A DNA stretch of 32,731 nucleotides from Acidimicrobiaceae bacterium (GTDB lineage: Bacteria; Actinomycetota; Acidimicrobiia; Acidimicrobiales; RAAP-2), in contig DAHUZM010000091.1 of the NCBI GenBank assembly GCA_027306525.1, positions 1-32,731 on the forward strand, in the 5' to 3' direction. This document shows, piece after piece, positions 23,406 through 31,254 of the stretch (position 1 is the first letter of the stretch; each line of letters begins with the position of its first letter). A program made the translations under genes and the position numbers. The notes beneath the pieces are model-generated. The model searched no databases and had not been told where the DNA came from. It was given only the letters and a program-made list of their open reading frames with translations.

Positions 23406-24862
23406 GCGAGCGCACGCCGCTCGCCGTCGGCCAGATCCGCCTCAGGCCCGACGAACGGGGCCACGACAGGTGGCGGATCGACCCCGTGGGCTCGATGACG
23501 GTGCCGGGGATCGTCTACTCGTCCGACGCCCTGATCTCCCAGGTCCGCGAGGACCAGGCACTTCGCCAGGTGGCCAACGTGGCGATGTTGCCCGGCATCG
23601 TCGAGGCCTCGGTCGCGATGCCCGACGTCCACTGGGGCTACGGATTCCCGATCGGCGGCGTGGCCGCCACCGACGTTGAGGACGGCGGCGTCGTCTCCCC
23701 GGGGGGCGTCGGCTTCGACATCTCCTGTGGCGTTCGGCTCCTCGTCTCGGGGCTCGGCGCCGAGGAGCTCGGGCCGAGGCTCGTGCGCCTCATGGACGTC
23801 CTCGACCGCAAGATCCCGCGCGGGCTCGGCGCGGGCGGTGTGTGGCACCTGCGCGACGAGCATCAGCTCCTCTCCGTCTTGGCCGAGGGCGCGCTGGCGG
23901 CGCTCGGGGCCGGGCTGGCGTCCGAGGCGGATCTCGCGCACTGCGAGGACGGCGGGGTGCTCCAGGACGCCGACCCCTCACAGGTGAGCGAGCGCGCCCT
24001 CGCCAGGGGCTTCGGTCAGGTCGGAAGCCTCGGGTCGGGCAATCACTTCCTCGAGGTGCAGGTGGTCGAGGAGATCTATGACCCGGGCATCGCCAAGGCC
24101 TTCGGACTGTCCAGGTCCCAGGTCTGTGTGATGATCCACTGCGGCTCTCGCGGCCTTGGCCATCAGATCTGCTCGGACCACGTCCGCACCATGCTCGCTT
24201 CGATGCCTCGATATGGCATCGTCGTCCCCGACGCCCAGCTGGCGTGCGCCCCGGTCCGTTCCGAGGAGGGCCGCTCCTATCTGCGGGCGATGGCCGCAGC
24301 GGCCAACTACGGCCGGGCCAACCGCCAGGCGCTCTCGTCGGCGGTGCGCGACGCCTTCCGCGAGGCGCTCGGCACCGCCGAGCTCTCGCTCCTCTACGAC
24401 GTGTCGCACAACCTGGCCAAGCTCGAGGAGCACGACGTCGAAGGCGGTCGACGCCTGCTCTGCGTGCACCGGAAGGGTGCGACCCGTGCCCTGCCCCCCG
24501 GCCACAGCGATCTGCCCGACGATCTGCGGCCCCACGGACAGCCGGTTCTGGTCCCCGGCTCGATGGGGACCGCCTCCTACGTGCTCGTCGGCGTGGAGCC
24601 GGGCGGGGCGTTCTCCTCGGCCTGTCACGGCGCGGGTCGGAGGCTCAGCCGACACGCTGCGCTTCGCCAGGTGCGCGGACGCGAGCTTCGACGTGAGCTC
24701 GAGGCGTCGGGGGTCGCCGTCCGAGCCCGGTCGGACCGGGGGCTCGCCGAGGAGGCGCCGCTCGCCTACAAGGACGTCGACGAGGTCGTCGCCACATGTG
24801 AACGGGCCGGGCTGGCCCGCCGGGTGGCCCGGCTCCGACCCCTCGGCGTCGTGAAGGGGTAG
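23402..24862 (+). CDS. rtcB: RNA-splicing ligase RtcB
   Basis: A 486-residue GTP- and manganese-dependent ligase that joins RNA 2',3'-cyclic phosphate or 3'-phosphate ends to 5'-hydroxyl ends. It functions in tRNA splicing in archaea and eukaryotes and RNA repair in bacteria. Metal ligands are seen in '[11 protein letters not shown]' (Cys109), GSGNHFLEV (His215), '[12 protein letters not shown]' (His246) and 'YDVSHNLAK' (His336). The guanylylated His is in '[11 protein letters not shown]' (His409), with GTP-site '[13 protein letters not shown]'. The GTG at 23402, overlapping the archease stop by four bases, is the likely start. It would restore tRNAs or mRNAs cut under stress. Confidence 0.95.
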   Translation: MSERTPLAVGQIRLRPDERGHDRWRIDPVGSMTVPGIVYSSDALISQVREDQALRQVANVAMLPGIVEASVAMPDVHWGYGFPIGGVAATDVEDGGVVSPGGVGFDISCGVRLLVSGLGAEELGPRLVRLMDVLDRKIPRGLGAGGVWHLRDEHQLLSVLAEGALAALGAGLASEADLAHCEDGGVLQDADPSQVSERALARGFGQVGSLGSGNHFLEVQVVEEIYDPGIAKAFGLSRSQVCVMIHCGSRGLGHQICSDHVRTMLASMPRYGIVVPDAQLACAPVRSEEGRSYLRAMAAAANYGRANRQALSSAVRDAFREALGTAELSLLYDVSHNLAKLEEHDVEGGRRLLCVHRKGATRALPPGHSDLPDDLRPHGQPVLVPGSMGTASYVLVGVEPGGAFSSACHGAGRRLSRHAALRQVRGRELRRELEASGVAVRARSDRGLAEEAPLAYKDVDEVVATCERAGLARRVARLRPLGVVKG

Positions 24863-25001
24863 CTGGCGCTCGGCTTCGGCCATCCGTTGGCCACCCCGGC
24901 ACCAACGGCAGGGCGGCGTCGTCCGCCGTAGGTCACCGAGTCCGCTGTCCGCGGCCGCTCGGGTGCCGGCCATCTGGTCCTGGCGGCCAGCAGCACGATC
25001 G

Positions 25002-25015
25002 GGGACCATTGGCCC
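25002..25015. promoter_or_regulatory. DosR-like box 7 (phosphoribosyltransferase-hydrolase)
   Basis: GGGACCATTGGCCC matches 9 of 10 core positions of GGGAC-N4-GTCCC. It lies 42 bases before the ATG at 25058, a position expected for an activator site of a short-leader transcript. Confidence 0.5.
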
Positions 25016-25057
25016 TGGGGCTCGCGCGGTCCCGGGCGCACTCTGGAGTCAGTGGCG

Positions 25058-26371
25058 ATGTTCCGTGATCGTGCCGAAGCCGGTCGGGCGCTTGGCCGGG
25101 AGCTGGCGGGGCGCCTCGCCGGGCAGGACGCGGTCGTGCTCTGCCTCCCGCGAGGCGGCGTGCCGGTCGGTTACGAGGTGGCGCTGGCACTGGGGATCCC
25201 GCTGGATGTCATCGTCGTCCGCAAGCTCGGGGTGCCGTTCCAGCCCGAACTGGCGATGGGGGCGATCGGCGAGGGCGACGTGCGGATCCTGAACGACGAG
25301 GTCGTCTCGGTGGCCCGTGTCGACGCGGCGCAGCTTGCCGCGGTGGAGCGATCCGAACGGGCCGAGCTCGAGCGCCGCGCCACGGCGTTTCGGCGAGGGC
25401 GCCCACCGGTGTCCCTCACCGGTCGCACGGCCTTGATCGTCGACGACGGGGTCGCCACGGGCTCAACGGCCCGGGCGGCGTGCCTCGTGGCCCGGGCCCA
25501 GGGCGCAGAACGCGTCGTCCTCGCGGTGCCGGTGGCGCCGCCTGCTTCGGTCGAGTCCCTCGCCCGGGTCGCCGACGAGGTGGTCTGTCTTGCGACGCCG
25601 CAGGACTTCTTCGCTGTGGGGCAGTTCTATTCGAGCTTCGCACCCACCTCCGATGACGAGGTCATTGCGCTGTTGGAGGACGCAGCGGGGGACGCCAAGG
25701 GGAGTGCGACGTTGGTCGCTCGAGGCGACGATCCGCCCACTCGTGATGAGGATGTCGAGGTGAAGGCGGGCCCGTTCTCCTTGGCAGGCCATCTGACGGT
25801 CCCCGAAGTTGCTGCGGGGCTTGTCGTGTTCGTGCACGGCAGCGGAAGCAGCCGCCACAGCCCAAGGAACCGGTTCGTCGCATCGACGCTGAACCGGGCC
25901 GGGCTGGCGACGTTGCTCTTCGACCTCCTCACCTTCGACGAGGAGCTCGACCGGCGTCTCGTGTTCGATATCGAGCTCTTGGCCGATCGCCTCGGGGAGG
26001 TCACTCAATGGCTTCGTGCTCAGCCCGAGGTCGTCGCCCTGCCCATCGGCTACTTCGGTGCCAGCACCGGTGCGGGTGCAGCGCTGTGGGCGGCCGGCCA
26101 AGCAGGTGCCAGCGTCGGTGCCGTGGTCTCGCGCGGCGGACGACCAGATCTCGCTGCGCCAAGGTTGGCCTCGGTGCTCGCGCCCACCCTCCTCATCGTC
26201 GGAGGACACGACTCGCTCGTGCTGGAGCTCAATCGGGAGGCACAGGCCCAGCTCCGATGCGAGAACAAGTTGGTCGTGGTCCCCGGGGCCACGCATCTCT
26301 TCGAGGAGCCAGGCACGCTCGATGAGGTCGCCCGGCTCGCAGCCGACTGGTTTCTCGGACATCTGCCCTGA
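25058..26371 (+). CDS. Phosphoribosyltransferase / alpha-beta hydrolase fusion (Rv0571c-like)
   Basis: A 437-residue fusion. Residues 1-215 form a type I phosphoribosyltransferase-like domain: 'LCLPRGGVPVGYEVALALG', 'DVIVVRKLGVPFQPELAMGA' and the PRPP loop ALIVDDGVATGSTARAA. Residues 225-437 form a dienelactone-hydrolase-like alpha/beta hydrolase: oxyanion 'VVFVHGSGSSRHSPRN', nucleophile Ser336 in GASTG, Asp in 'VGGHDSLV' and His in 'VPGATHLFEEPG'. The substrates of both halves are unknown. The same fusion is Rv0571c, a DosR-regulon gene. The ATG at 25058 has GGAG nine bases upstream; a GTG at 25052 is too close to it. Confidence 0.9.
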   Translation: MFRDRAEAGRALGRELAGRLAGQDAVVLCLPRGGVPVGYEVALALGIPLDVIVVRKLGVPFQPELAMGAIGEGDVRILNDEVVSVARVDAAQLAAVERSERAELERRATAFRRGRPPVSLTGRTALIVDDGVATGSTARAACLVARAQGAERVVLAVPVAPPASVESLARVADEVVCLATPQDFFAVGQFYSSFAPTSDDEVIALLEDAAGDAKGSATLVARGDDPPTRDEDVEVKAGPFSLAGHLTVPEVAAGLVVFVHGSGSSRHSPRNRFVASTLNRAGLATLLFDLLTFDEELDRRLVFDIELLADRLGEVTQWLRAQPEVVALPIGYFGASTGAGAALWAAGQAGASVGAVVSRGGRPDLAAPRLASVLAPTLLIVGGHDSLVLELNREAQAQLRCENKLVVVPGATHLFEEPGTLDEVARLAADWFLGHLP

Positions 26372-26756
26372 GTCTCGGGCCCCGGTGATTGGATCGCGAG
26401 GGTATCTCGGGTCGCGCGTGCAGGTGGGTGGAGGCCACGAGTTGCGCTTGCCGGCGTCTCGTCCCACCGGACGATCGAGTGCTCAACGCTCAGGCACGAC
26501 CGAGGCGCTGTGCCGGTGCGCACGGCGGTAGAAGCCGGCCGGTAGAAGCTCTCCGCCTCCGAGCGGATCCCGTTGAACAAGTGGAGTGGATTGCGCGCAT
26601 CGGTCGTCACCTCGAGGTCACGCAGCGGGATGTCGCCATACGAAAGGGCCTCGCGCTCGTCATCGGCGCCCCCGGGCGACATCGCCGACCGGACCCGATC
26701 AGCCGCGCCCGGATGCTTCTTGAGTTGGGGAAGCACACTGCGGGTACGTATCTCCG
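26372..26756. other. Intergenic region without a supported gene
   Basis: This 385-base stretch lies between the hydrolase fusion and the DUF4396 pseudogene. Open frames exist on both strands, but none has a recognisable domain or a good ribosome binding site. I see no strong hairpin or promoter. Confidence 0.5.
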
Positions 26757-27489
26757 ATGGCGCACTCCTTCCCGTTGCCCTGGGTGAACGAGCAGGCCTT
26801 GAGTGTGATCGGCATTGCATTCGCGAGTGCGGCGATGATCGCGTTCGACCTCATCGTTCGCGGCGCCCGCCAGAAGATGTGGATCATGGATGTCGTCTAT
26901 CCGATCACCGCGCTGTACTGGGGCCCGTCGCGCTGTACCAGTACTTCAAGCGTGGCCGCGCGGCCTCAGCGCCGGCCCCCGCCCGGATCTGCCAGAGTGA
27001 TTCCGCGCCGGGGTTCGAGCGGCGCGCGACGCCCAAACTTGACCGGATGGGATGGTGGACGATTTCCAAGGCCGCCTCCCACTGCGGAGCCGGGTGCACC
27101 ATCGGCGACATCGTCGGCGAGTGGGTCGTCTGGGCAACCGGCATCTCGCTGGCCCGGATGGCCCTCCCGGTCGATGCCCTGCTCGCTTCGCGCTCGCGTG
27201 GAGCCTCGGCATCGTCTTTCAGTACTGTTCGATCGCGCCGATGCGCTCGGTGTGAGGGGTGAGAGGGGTCTGGCTCGCGATCCGTGCCGACACCCGCTCC
27301 ATCCTCTCGTTCCAGGCCGGGCTCCTTGCTGGCATGGCGATCTACAATCTCGCGATCTGGAGCCCGCCCCTCCCGCATGGTTCGGCCACCTACGGGATGA
27401 TGATGCAGATCTCCATGATCTTGGGCTTCGTCACCGCAATGCCGGTCAACGCGATGCTCATCAAGGCGGGCTGGAAGGAAGCGATGTAG
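26757..27489 (+). pseudogene. DUF4396 membrane protein, broken by two frameshifts and a stop
   Basis: Three reading frames in succession encode one DUF4396-type protein. Frame one (26757 to about 26928) gives 'ALSVIGIAFASAAMIAFDLI' and 'VVYPITALYWGP'. Frame two (about 26928 to 27186) gives 'VALYQYFKRGR', 'SHCGAGCTIGDIVGEWVVWA' and 'ARMALPVDALLA'. Frame three (about 27187 to 27489) gives 'FALAWSLGIVFQYCSIAPMR', then a TGA at 27253-27255, then 'WLAIRADTRSILSFQAG' and 'YGMMMQISMILGFVTAMP'. At the first break GGCCCGTCGCG reads correctly if one G is added to the run. The intact protein would be a four- to six-helix membrane protein with a conserved HCGAGC motif. Real decay is likelier than programmed frameshifting, but sequencing errors in G/C runs are possible. 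Confidence 0.82.
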
Positions 27490-27764
27490 AGCGGTTCGCT
27501 TGTCGCAAGCGCTCAGCCTGGAGGATCGCTCAGACAGCGCCCGAGATCGGGCGACGCATCGGTCACGACCGGATTACAAGAGCAGCACGTTCGCGAGCGC
27601 CGTGGTCGACCGCGCCCGCAGGGTTCCCTGCCTCGCAGGGCCGCACGCAGGATCGACGGTCGCTCACCTTGGGTGGATCTGCCCAAGGGCCCCGGTCGGC
27701 ACGCTCGGCTCACGTGCTGCGAAACGCTCTGTATTCGCGACGAATCGATCGCGGCAAGTTCGCT

Positions 27765-28181
27765 CTACGCGCCCGGACTCGCTTCTTGTGCCGCTGCGTA
27801 GGCGCCGAGGAGGTCGCGAGCCGAGACGATGCCGATGAGTCGCCCGTCTTCTTCGACGAGCACGTGGCGGACATACCGACCGAGCATCTCCTCGGCCACC
27901 TCGTTCACGGTTGAGGTGACGTCGCACCAGATGAGTGTGGTGTGAGCAACATCCATCGCCGTGGTGCGGCTGAGGTCCTTGCGCTGGGCGATGGCATGCA
28001 CCAGATCGCGTTCGGTGATGATGCCCGTGACACCGTCCTCGCCAACGACCAATGCCCCGATCTCGCCCGCGGCAAGAAGGTCGGCGACTCCCTCGAGGCT
28101 CGCCTCCGGAGATACCCGCACCACGGCGTCCTCGATCAACTCGGAGATGGGGAGGGATCCTCCGGCGACGACATCGGCCAT
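27765..28181 (-). CDS. CBS-domain pair protein (2), Hrp1-like
   Basis: A 138-residue stand-alone CBS pair. The first domain is at about residues 15-65 ('VVRVSPEASLEGVADLLAAG', 'GVTGIITERDLVHAIA') and the second about 73-128 ('TLIWCDVTSTVNEVAEEMLG', 'RLIGIVSARDLLGAYA'). It probably binds adenine nucleotides and signals energy or redox state. No Shine-Dalgarno is visible before the ATG (GAGG lies only one base upstream), so the mRNA may be leaderless. The best DosR-like box of the window lies 35 bases upstream, matching the strong DosR control of the mycobacterial CBS protein Hrp1 (Rv2626c). The 275 bases after its stop, toward 27490, hold no gene I can support. Confidence 0.9.
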   Translation of the reverse strand: MADVVAGGSLPISELIEDAVVRVSPEASLEGVADLLAAGEIGALVVGEDGVTGIITERDLVHAIAQRKDLSRTTAMDVAHTTLIWCDVTSTVNEVAEEMLGRYVRHVLVEEDGRLIGIVSARDLLGAYAAAQEASPGA

Positions 28182-28216
28182 ACCTCAAGAGTGGGCGATC
28201 GGCAATCCTGCGAACA

Positions 28217-28230
28217 GGGCCGAAGGTCCC
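28217..28230. promoter_or_regulatory. DosR-like box 8 (CBS protein 2)
   Basis: GGGCCGAAGGTCCC (reverse complement GGGACCTTCGGCCC) matches 9 of 10 core positions of GGGAC-N4-GTCCC. It is centred about 42 bases upstream of the CBS start codon. A weaker palindromic site, TGGAGCTCGGTCCA (28244-28257), lies 27 bases away centre to centre. Confidence 0.52.
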
Positions 28231-28300
28231 CCTGGTCCCACCATGGAGCTCGGTCCAACGGAGTCACGAGCCAATCCGCCGAATCAGCCCCGCAGCAGCG

Positions 28301-29878
28301 TCAAATACTGGGCGGCGTCTTGGTGCAGCCGACGCACCGACCCTTCCCGGCGAAGTACTTCGGTATGGAGGGAGAGTCCGTCGGTGGGTTGGTCGCAAGC
28401 AAGACCGGGGGCCTGGGGACCTGGTTGAAGTTGAAATCCCTCGTGAGATTGCCGAGAAGCTTCTGATTCTCCCGGACATCGGGCCTCGGATCGGGGCGTC
28501 CATCGGTCTTCGGATTGAGCCGAGCCCCCCCCAAGAAGTCGTCTTCGATGAACTTCAGATAGGCATCGCTGGACAGCGTCTGGTGATCGACGAACCCCTT
28601 CTTGGCATATGGGGAGATCACGAGTGCCGGCACCCTCAAGCCGTAACCGTTGGCATCGATGCGCGGTGGCACGACGTTGTCGTAGAACCCACCCCAGTCG
28701 TCCCACTGCAAGAAGATCGCCGTCGAATCCCAGTTGGGGCTCTCCATGGCAGCGTTGATGACCGCCGTGACGTACGCCTGACCCTGGTGGACGCTCGACG
28801 GCGGGTGTTCGCTGTCGGCCACCGACGGCGCGATCCATGACACGGCTGGAAGAGTCCCTGCTTTCGCGGCCGTGAAGTACGCGCTGAGTTGTTCGATGTT
28901 CTTGACCTGCCCAGTCTGCTGTACGTCTTCAAACATGGGTAGTGGGTTGAACATGCCCGGCGTGTTGGCTTGCTGTCGAGCTTTGGTGCACACGTCGGCG
29001 GAGTCGTTTGCGCAGTCCGGCTGAACACCGGTCTGGACGTAATACGCCCAAGAGACGTGGTTCTGATAGAGGAGCCAGGTGAGATCGGTCCAGGCGGCAA
29101 CCACGCTCGATGTGCCTTGGGTCATCGCTTGTATGACGGCGACCTGCGCTTGGACCACGGTCGCCGGGTTCGCCGGAGCATTGATGCAGCTCGACGGATT
29201 GGCGTCCTTACACCGGGCAGACCAGCCCGAGACCAGATAGAGGTGGTCGGGGAGTGACCACGAGTTGACCGGCTCGAACATGTGATCGTTCAGGACGAAG
29301 TCCTTCGCGTAGGTCCAGTAGTTCGGGATCTCCGCCGCCGTGTGATAGCCCATCACGTCGGGCTCCTTCACCGGCAACAGGTTGCAGGCGGGGTTGGGGA
29401 TGGTGGGGCACTTGGGTGCCGCATCACGCTGACGAATGAAGCCGTTCATCTTTCCACCGTTGACATCTGCGATGGCGTTCTTCATCCCATGAGGCCCACC
29501 TCCATTGACGTCGGACGCATCGTGGTACGGCCTTGTGCAACCCTTTGTCGCCGGGTTGGGTACACACACCGTGAAGGTCCCGTTCTTCTTCGGCAGGCCA
29601 TCGGCGCTCGGGTAGGTCCCGAAGTAGCTATCGAACGACCGGTTCTCCTGCTCGATGATGATGACGTGCTGGATCTTGTGGATGCCCGGCGGGACGACGT
29701 ATGTACCGGTCGGGCCCCCCGTGACGACTTCTTGTCCCGGCAGAGATTGGGATGTGGGTGAACTCGTCGCGCCAGCACTGGTGATTCCGAAGAGGAAAGC
29801 GGCCGACATGATCGAGGCGGTGCAGGCTGCCTCGAATCTCCACGGGCCATGGCGCATGAACCCCCGCCGCTCACGCAT
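28301..29878 (-). CDS. Secreted phosphoesterase (phospholipase C / acid phosphatase family)
   Basis: A 525-residue protein of the Pfam phosphoesterase family PF04185, which includes bacterial phospholipases C and AcpA-type acid phosphatases. An N-terminal signal peptide ('ACTASIMSAAFLFGITSAGA') predicts export. The catalytic start is 'HVIIIEQENRSFDSYFGTYP', with the conserved E-N-R-S-F-D. 'HDASDVNGGGPHGM', 'LPDHLYLVSGWSA' and 'IFLQWDDWGGFYDNVVPP' supply the other metal and phosphate-site regions. The C-terminus ends in a CVGC pair. It would release phosphate or head groups from lipids or esters outside the cell. The ATG at 29878 or 29857 is the start. GC content is visibly lower than in the left part of the window. 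Confidence 0.9.
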   Translation of the reverse strand: MRERRGFMRHGPWRFEAACTASIMSAAFLFGITSAGATSSPTSQSLPGQEVVTGGPTGTYVVPPGIHKIQHVIIIEQENRSFDSYFGTYPSADGLPKKNGTFTVCVPNPATKGCTRPYHDASDVNGGGPHGMKNAIADVNGGKMNGFIRQRDAAPKCPTIPNPACNLLPVKEPDVMGYHTAAEIPNYWTYAKDFVLNDHMFEPVNSWSLPDHLYLVSGWSARCKDANPSSCINAPANPATVVQAQVAVIQAMTQGTSSVVAAWTDLTWLLYQNHVSWAYYVQTGVQPDCANDSADVCTKARQQANTPGMFNPLPMFEDVQQTGQVKNIEQLSAYFTAAKAGTLPAVSWIAPSVADSEHPPSSVHQGQAYVTAVINAAMESPNWDSTAIFLQWDDWGGFYDNVVPPRIDANGYGLRVPALVISPYAKKGFVDHQTLSSDAYLKFIEDDFLGGARLNPKTDGRPDPRPDVRENQKLLGNLTRDFNFNQVPRPPVLLATNPPTDSPSIPKYFAGKGRCVGCTKTPPSI

Positions 29879-30249
29879 GGATCCATTTTTTCGGTGAACT
29901 GTCGGTTGGAAAAGGGGCTTTGGTCACTGAACTTGCTCGCTGGTCAAACACTGGAGTATCCATGATCGCGGGCCCGACCGTCACGCGACTCGAAAGGCTG
30001 ACCAACCCACCGTCTCCAAGCTGGGCAGCGAAAGTACCCACGGAGGTCTCGGGTGTGCTGAAATACGCGTGGTGCGTCTTGCAATGAGCCAGTGCGTGAC
30101 TTGGTTATTCTCGATCAGTTGCATATGATCAGACCTTTCGGTCAGAGCCCATCGAGCCGACGTGACTGTCACAATCCTCGTTGGTGCCAGTTGGTGGCCG
30201 AACACTCCGTTCGCGCAAGCACCAGAGATCCTGCCTATTTCCCATTGCA
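29879..30249. other. Divergent intergenic region with lower GC
   Basis: This 371-base gap separates the phosphoesterase (-) from the kinase (+). Apart from the promoter at 30101-30129 and the inverted repeat at 30129-30146, I see no gene with support. Short open frames on the minus strand have no domain or ribosome binding site. Confidence 0.5.
30101..30129 (+). promoter_or_regulatory. Sigma70-type promoter of the kinase/enolase operon
   Basis: TTGGTT (30101-30106) and TATGAT (30124-30129) are separated by 17 bases, a near-consensus housekeeping promoter. The inverted repeat TCAGACC-TTTC-GGTCAGA (one mismatch in seven) runs from the end of the -10 across the expected transcription start, as an operator would. 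Confidence 0.6.
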
Positions 30250-31254
30250 ATGAGCCGCGATGCACCGGATAACGCCGAACAGTTCCTCGAGTTGCTCGTG
30301 CGAACCAAGCGGGTTGCTCGCGGGGTTCCAGTCAGCGAGCTCTCTGGCGGTGTCTCATCGATCGTGCTCCGGGTTGACGATCCAGCGGGACCCTGGATCG
30401 CGAAGGCACCTCGGTCACGCCTTGCAGTTGCCGATGAGTGGGTTGTCGATCGGGCTCGTGGCCGAAACGAGGCTGACATCTTGAAGACGCTCGGTGGGCA
30501 TGTCGGACCGGTCCGCGTGCCCAGCCTCATCTTTTTCGACTCTGAGTCTGTGATTGCCGGGATGGAGTATATCGAGAGTACTGGTGCTACATACAAAGAT
30601 CTTCTTATGGATGGTCGAGCAGACCCTCGGACCGCCGGTCAGCTTGGCCTAGCCGCTAGCGCCCTCCACGATCAGGATGCTGTCGGTCAGTTGGCAGGGA
30701 ATGGGCCACGTGAGCTCTTTGAGGCACTCCGACTCGACCCCTATTACATGGCGACCGCTGCCAGGCAGCCGGAACTGGCTGCAGACTTCGAGGCTCTGAT
30801 TGAAGACACTCGCGCCGCAACTCCTCGACGGTTTGTGCATGGGGATTTCACGCCGAAAAATGTCCTCGTTGGCACGCACGGGCCGGCCGTGATTGACTGG
30901 GAGGTAATTCATGTCGGAGATCCTTCGTTTGATCTCGCCACGATGACGGCCCATTTCATCTTGAAGGCGTCACGGCCGTTGCCACCAGGGGGTCCCGAGC
31001 CGTTCCTTGCCGCCATCGACGCGTTCTGGTCTGCATATTCCGGACCGGCAGATCTCCGGCGTGCGCTTCGGCATACGGGGGCAGTACTCCTCGCCCGTCT
31101 CCACGGAAAGTCTCGGGTCGAATACCTAAACGACCCCAATAGCCGATCCCTAGTGCATTGCATTGGGCGTGAAGCATTGAGTGGGGCGCTCGATCATATC
31201 GAGGAGCTCATCACAATCGTTCGTGGTTATCTGGTCACCGGATCCACGCCATGA
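30250..31254 (+). CDS. APH-family small-molecule kinase
   Basis: A 334-residue kinase with the aminoglycoside/homoserine/choline kinase fold. The nucleotide-binding lobe includes 'GGVSSIVLRVDDPAGPWIAKAP'. The catalytic loop is HGDFTPKN at 197-204 with Asp199 as base, and 'VIDWEVIHVGDPSFDLA' carries the metal ligand Asp216. The substrate is not predictable; resistance is only one of many roles in this family, which also includes methylthioribose kinase. The start at 30250 is chosen by family character; a TTG at 30181 would add 23 residues of unconvincing sequence, and no Shine-Dalgarno is clear. The TGA overlaps the enolase ATG (ATGA), so the two products are coupled and probably act on the same compound. 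GC is lower than in the left part of the window. Confidence 0.82.
   Translation: MSRDAPDNAEQFLELLVRTKRVARGVPVSELSGGVSSIVLRVDDPAGPWIAKAPRSRLAVADEWVVDRARGRNEADILKTLGGHVGPVRVPSLIFFDSESVIAGMEYIESTGATYKDLLMDGRADPRTAGQLGLAASALHDQDAVGQLAGNGPRELFEALRLDPYYMATAARQPELAADFEALIEDTRAATPRRFVHGDFTPKNVLVGTHGPAVIDWEVIHVGDPSFDLATMTAHFILKASRPLPPGGPEPFLAAIDAFWSAYSGPADLRRALRHTGAVLLARLHGKSRVEYLNDPNSRSLVHCIGREALSGALDHIEELITIVRGYLVTGSTP

Noticed and set aside
26050-26820. Minus-strand frame across the hydrolase end and the following gap
   Set aside because: No domain or ribosome binding site, and it overlaps the supported plus-strand fusion gene. The intergenic part could not be matched to any family.
26920-27260. 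Programmed frameshifting or stop-codon readthrough in the DUF4396 gene
   Set aside because: Two separate frame changes plus a TGA in one short gene, with no slippery heptamer or structure evident, fit decay or sequencing error better.
29981-30265. 94-residue minus-strand frame between phosphoesterase and kinase
   Set aside because: It overlaps the likely promoter and operator of the kinase gene, has no ribosome binding site and no recognisable sequence.
30250-31254. Calling the APH-like kinase an aminoglycoside resistance gene
   Set aside because: The fold is shared by many metabolic kinases, and coupling to an enolase-like gene argues for a metabolic substrate.
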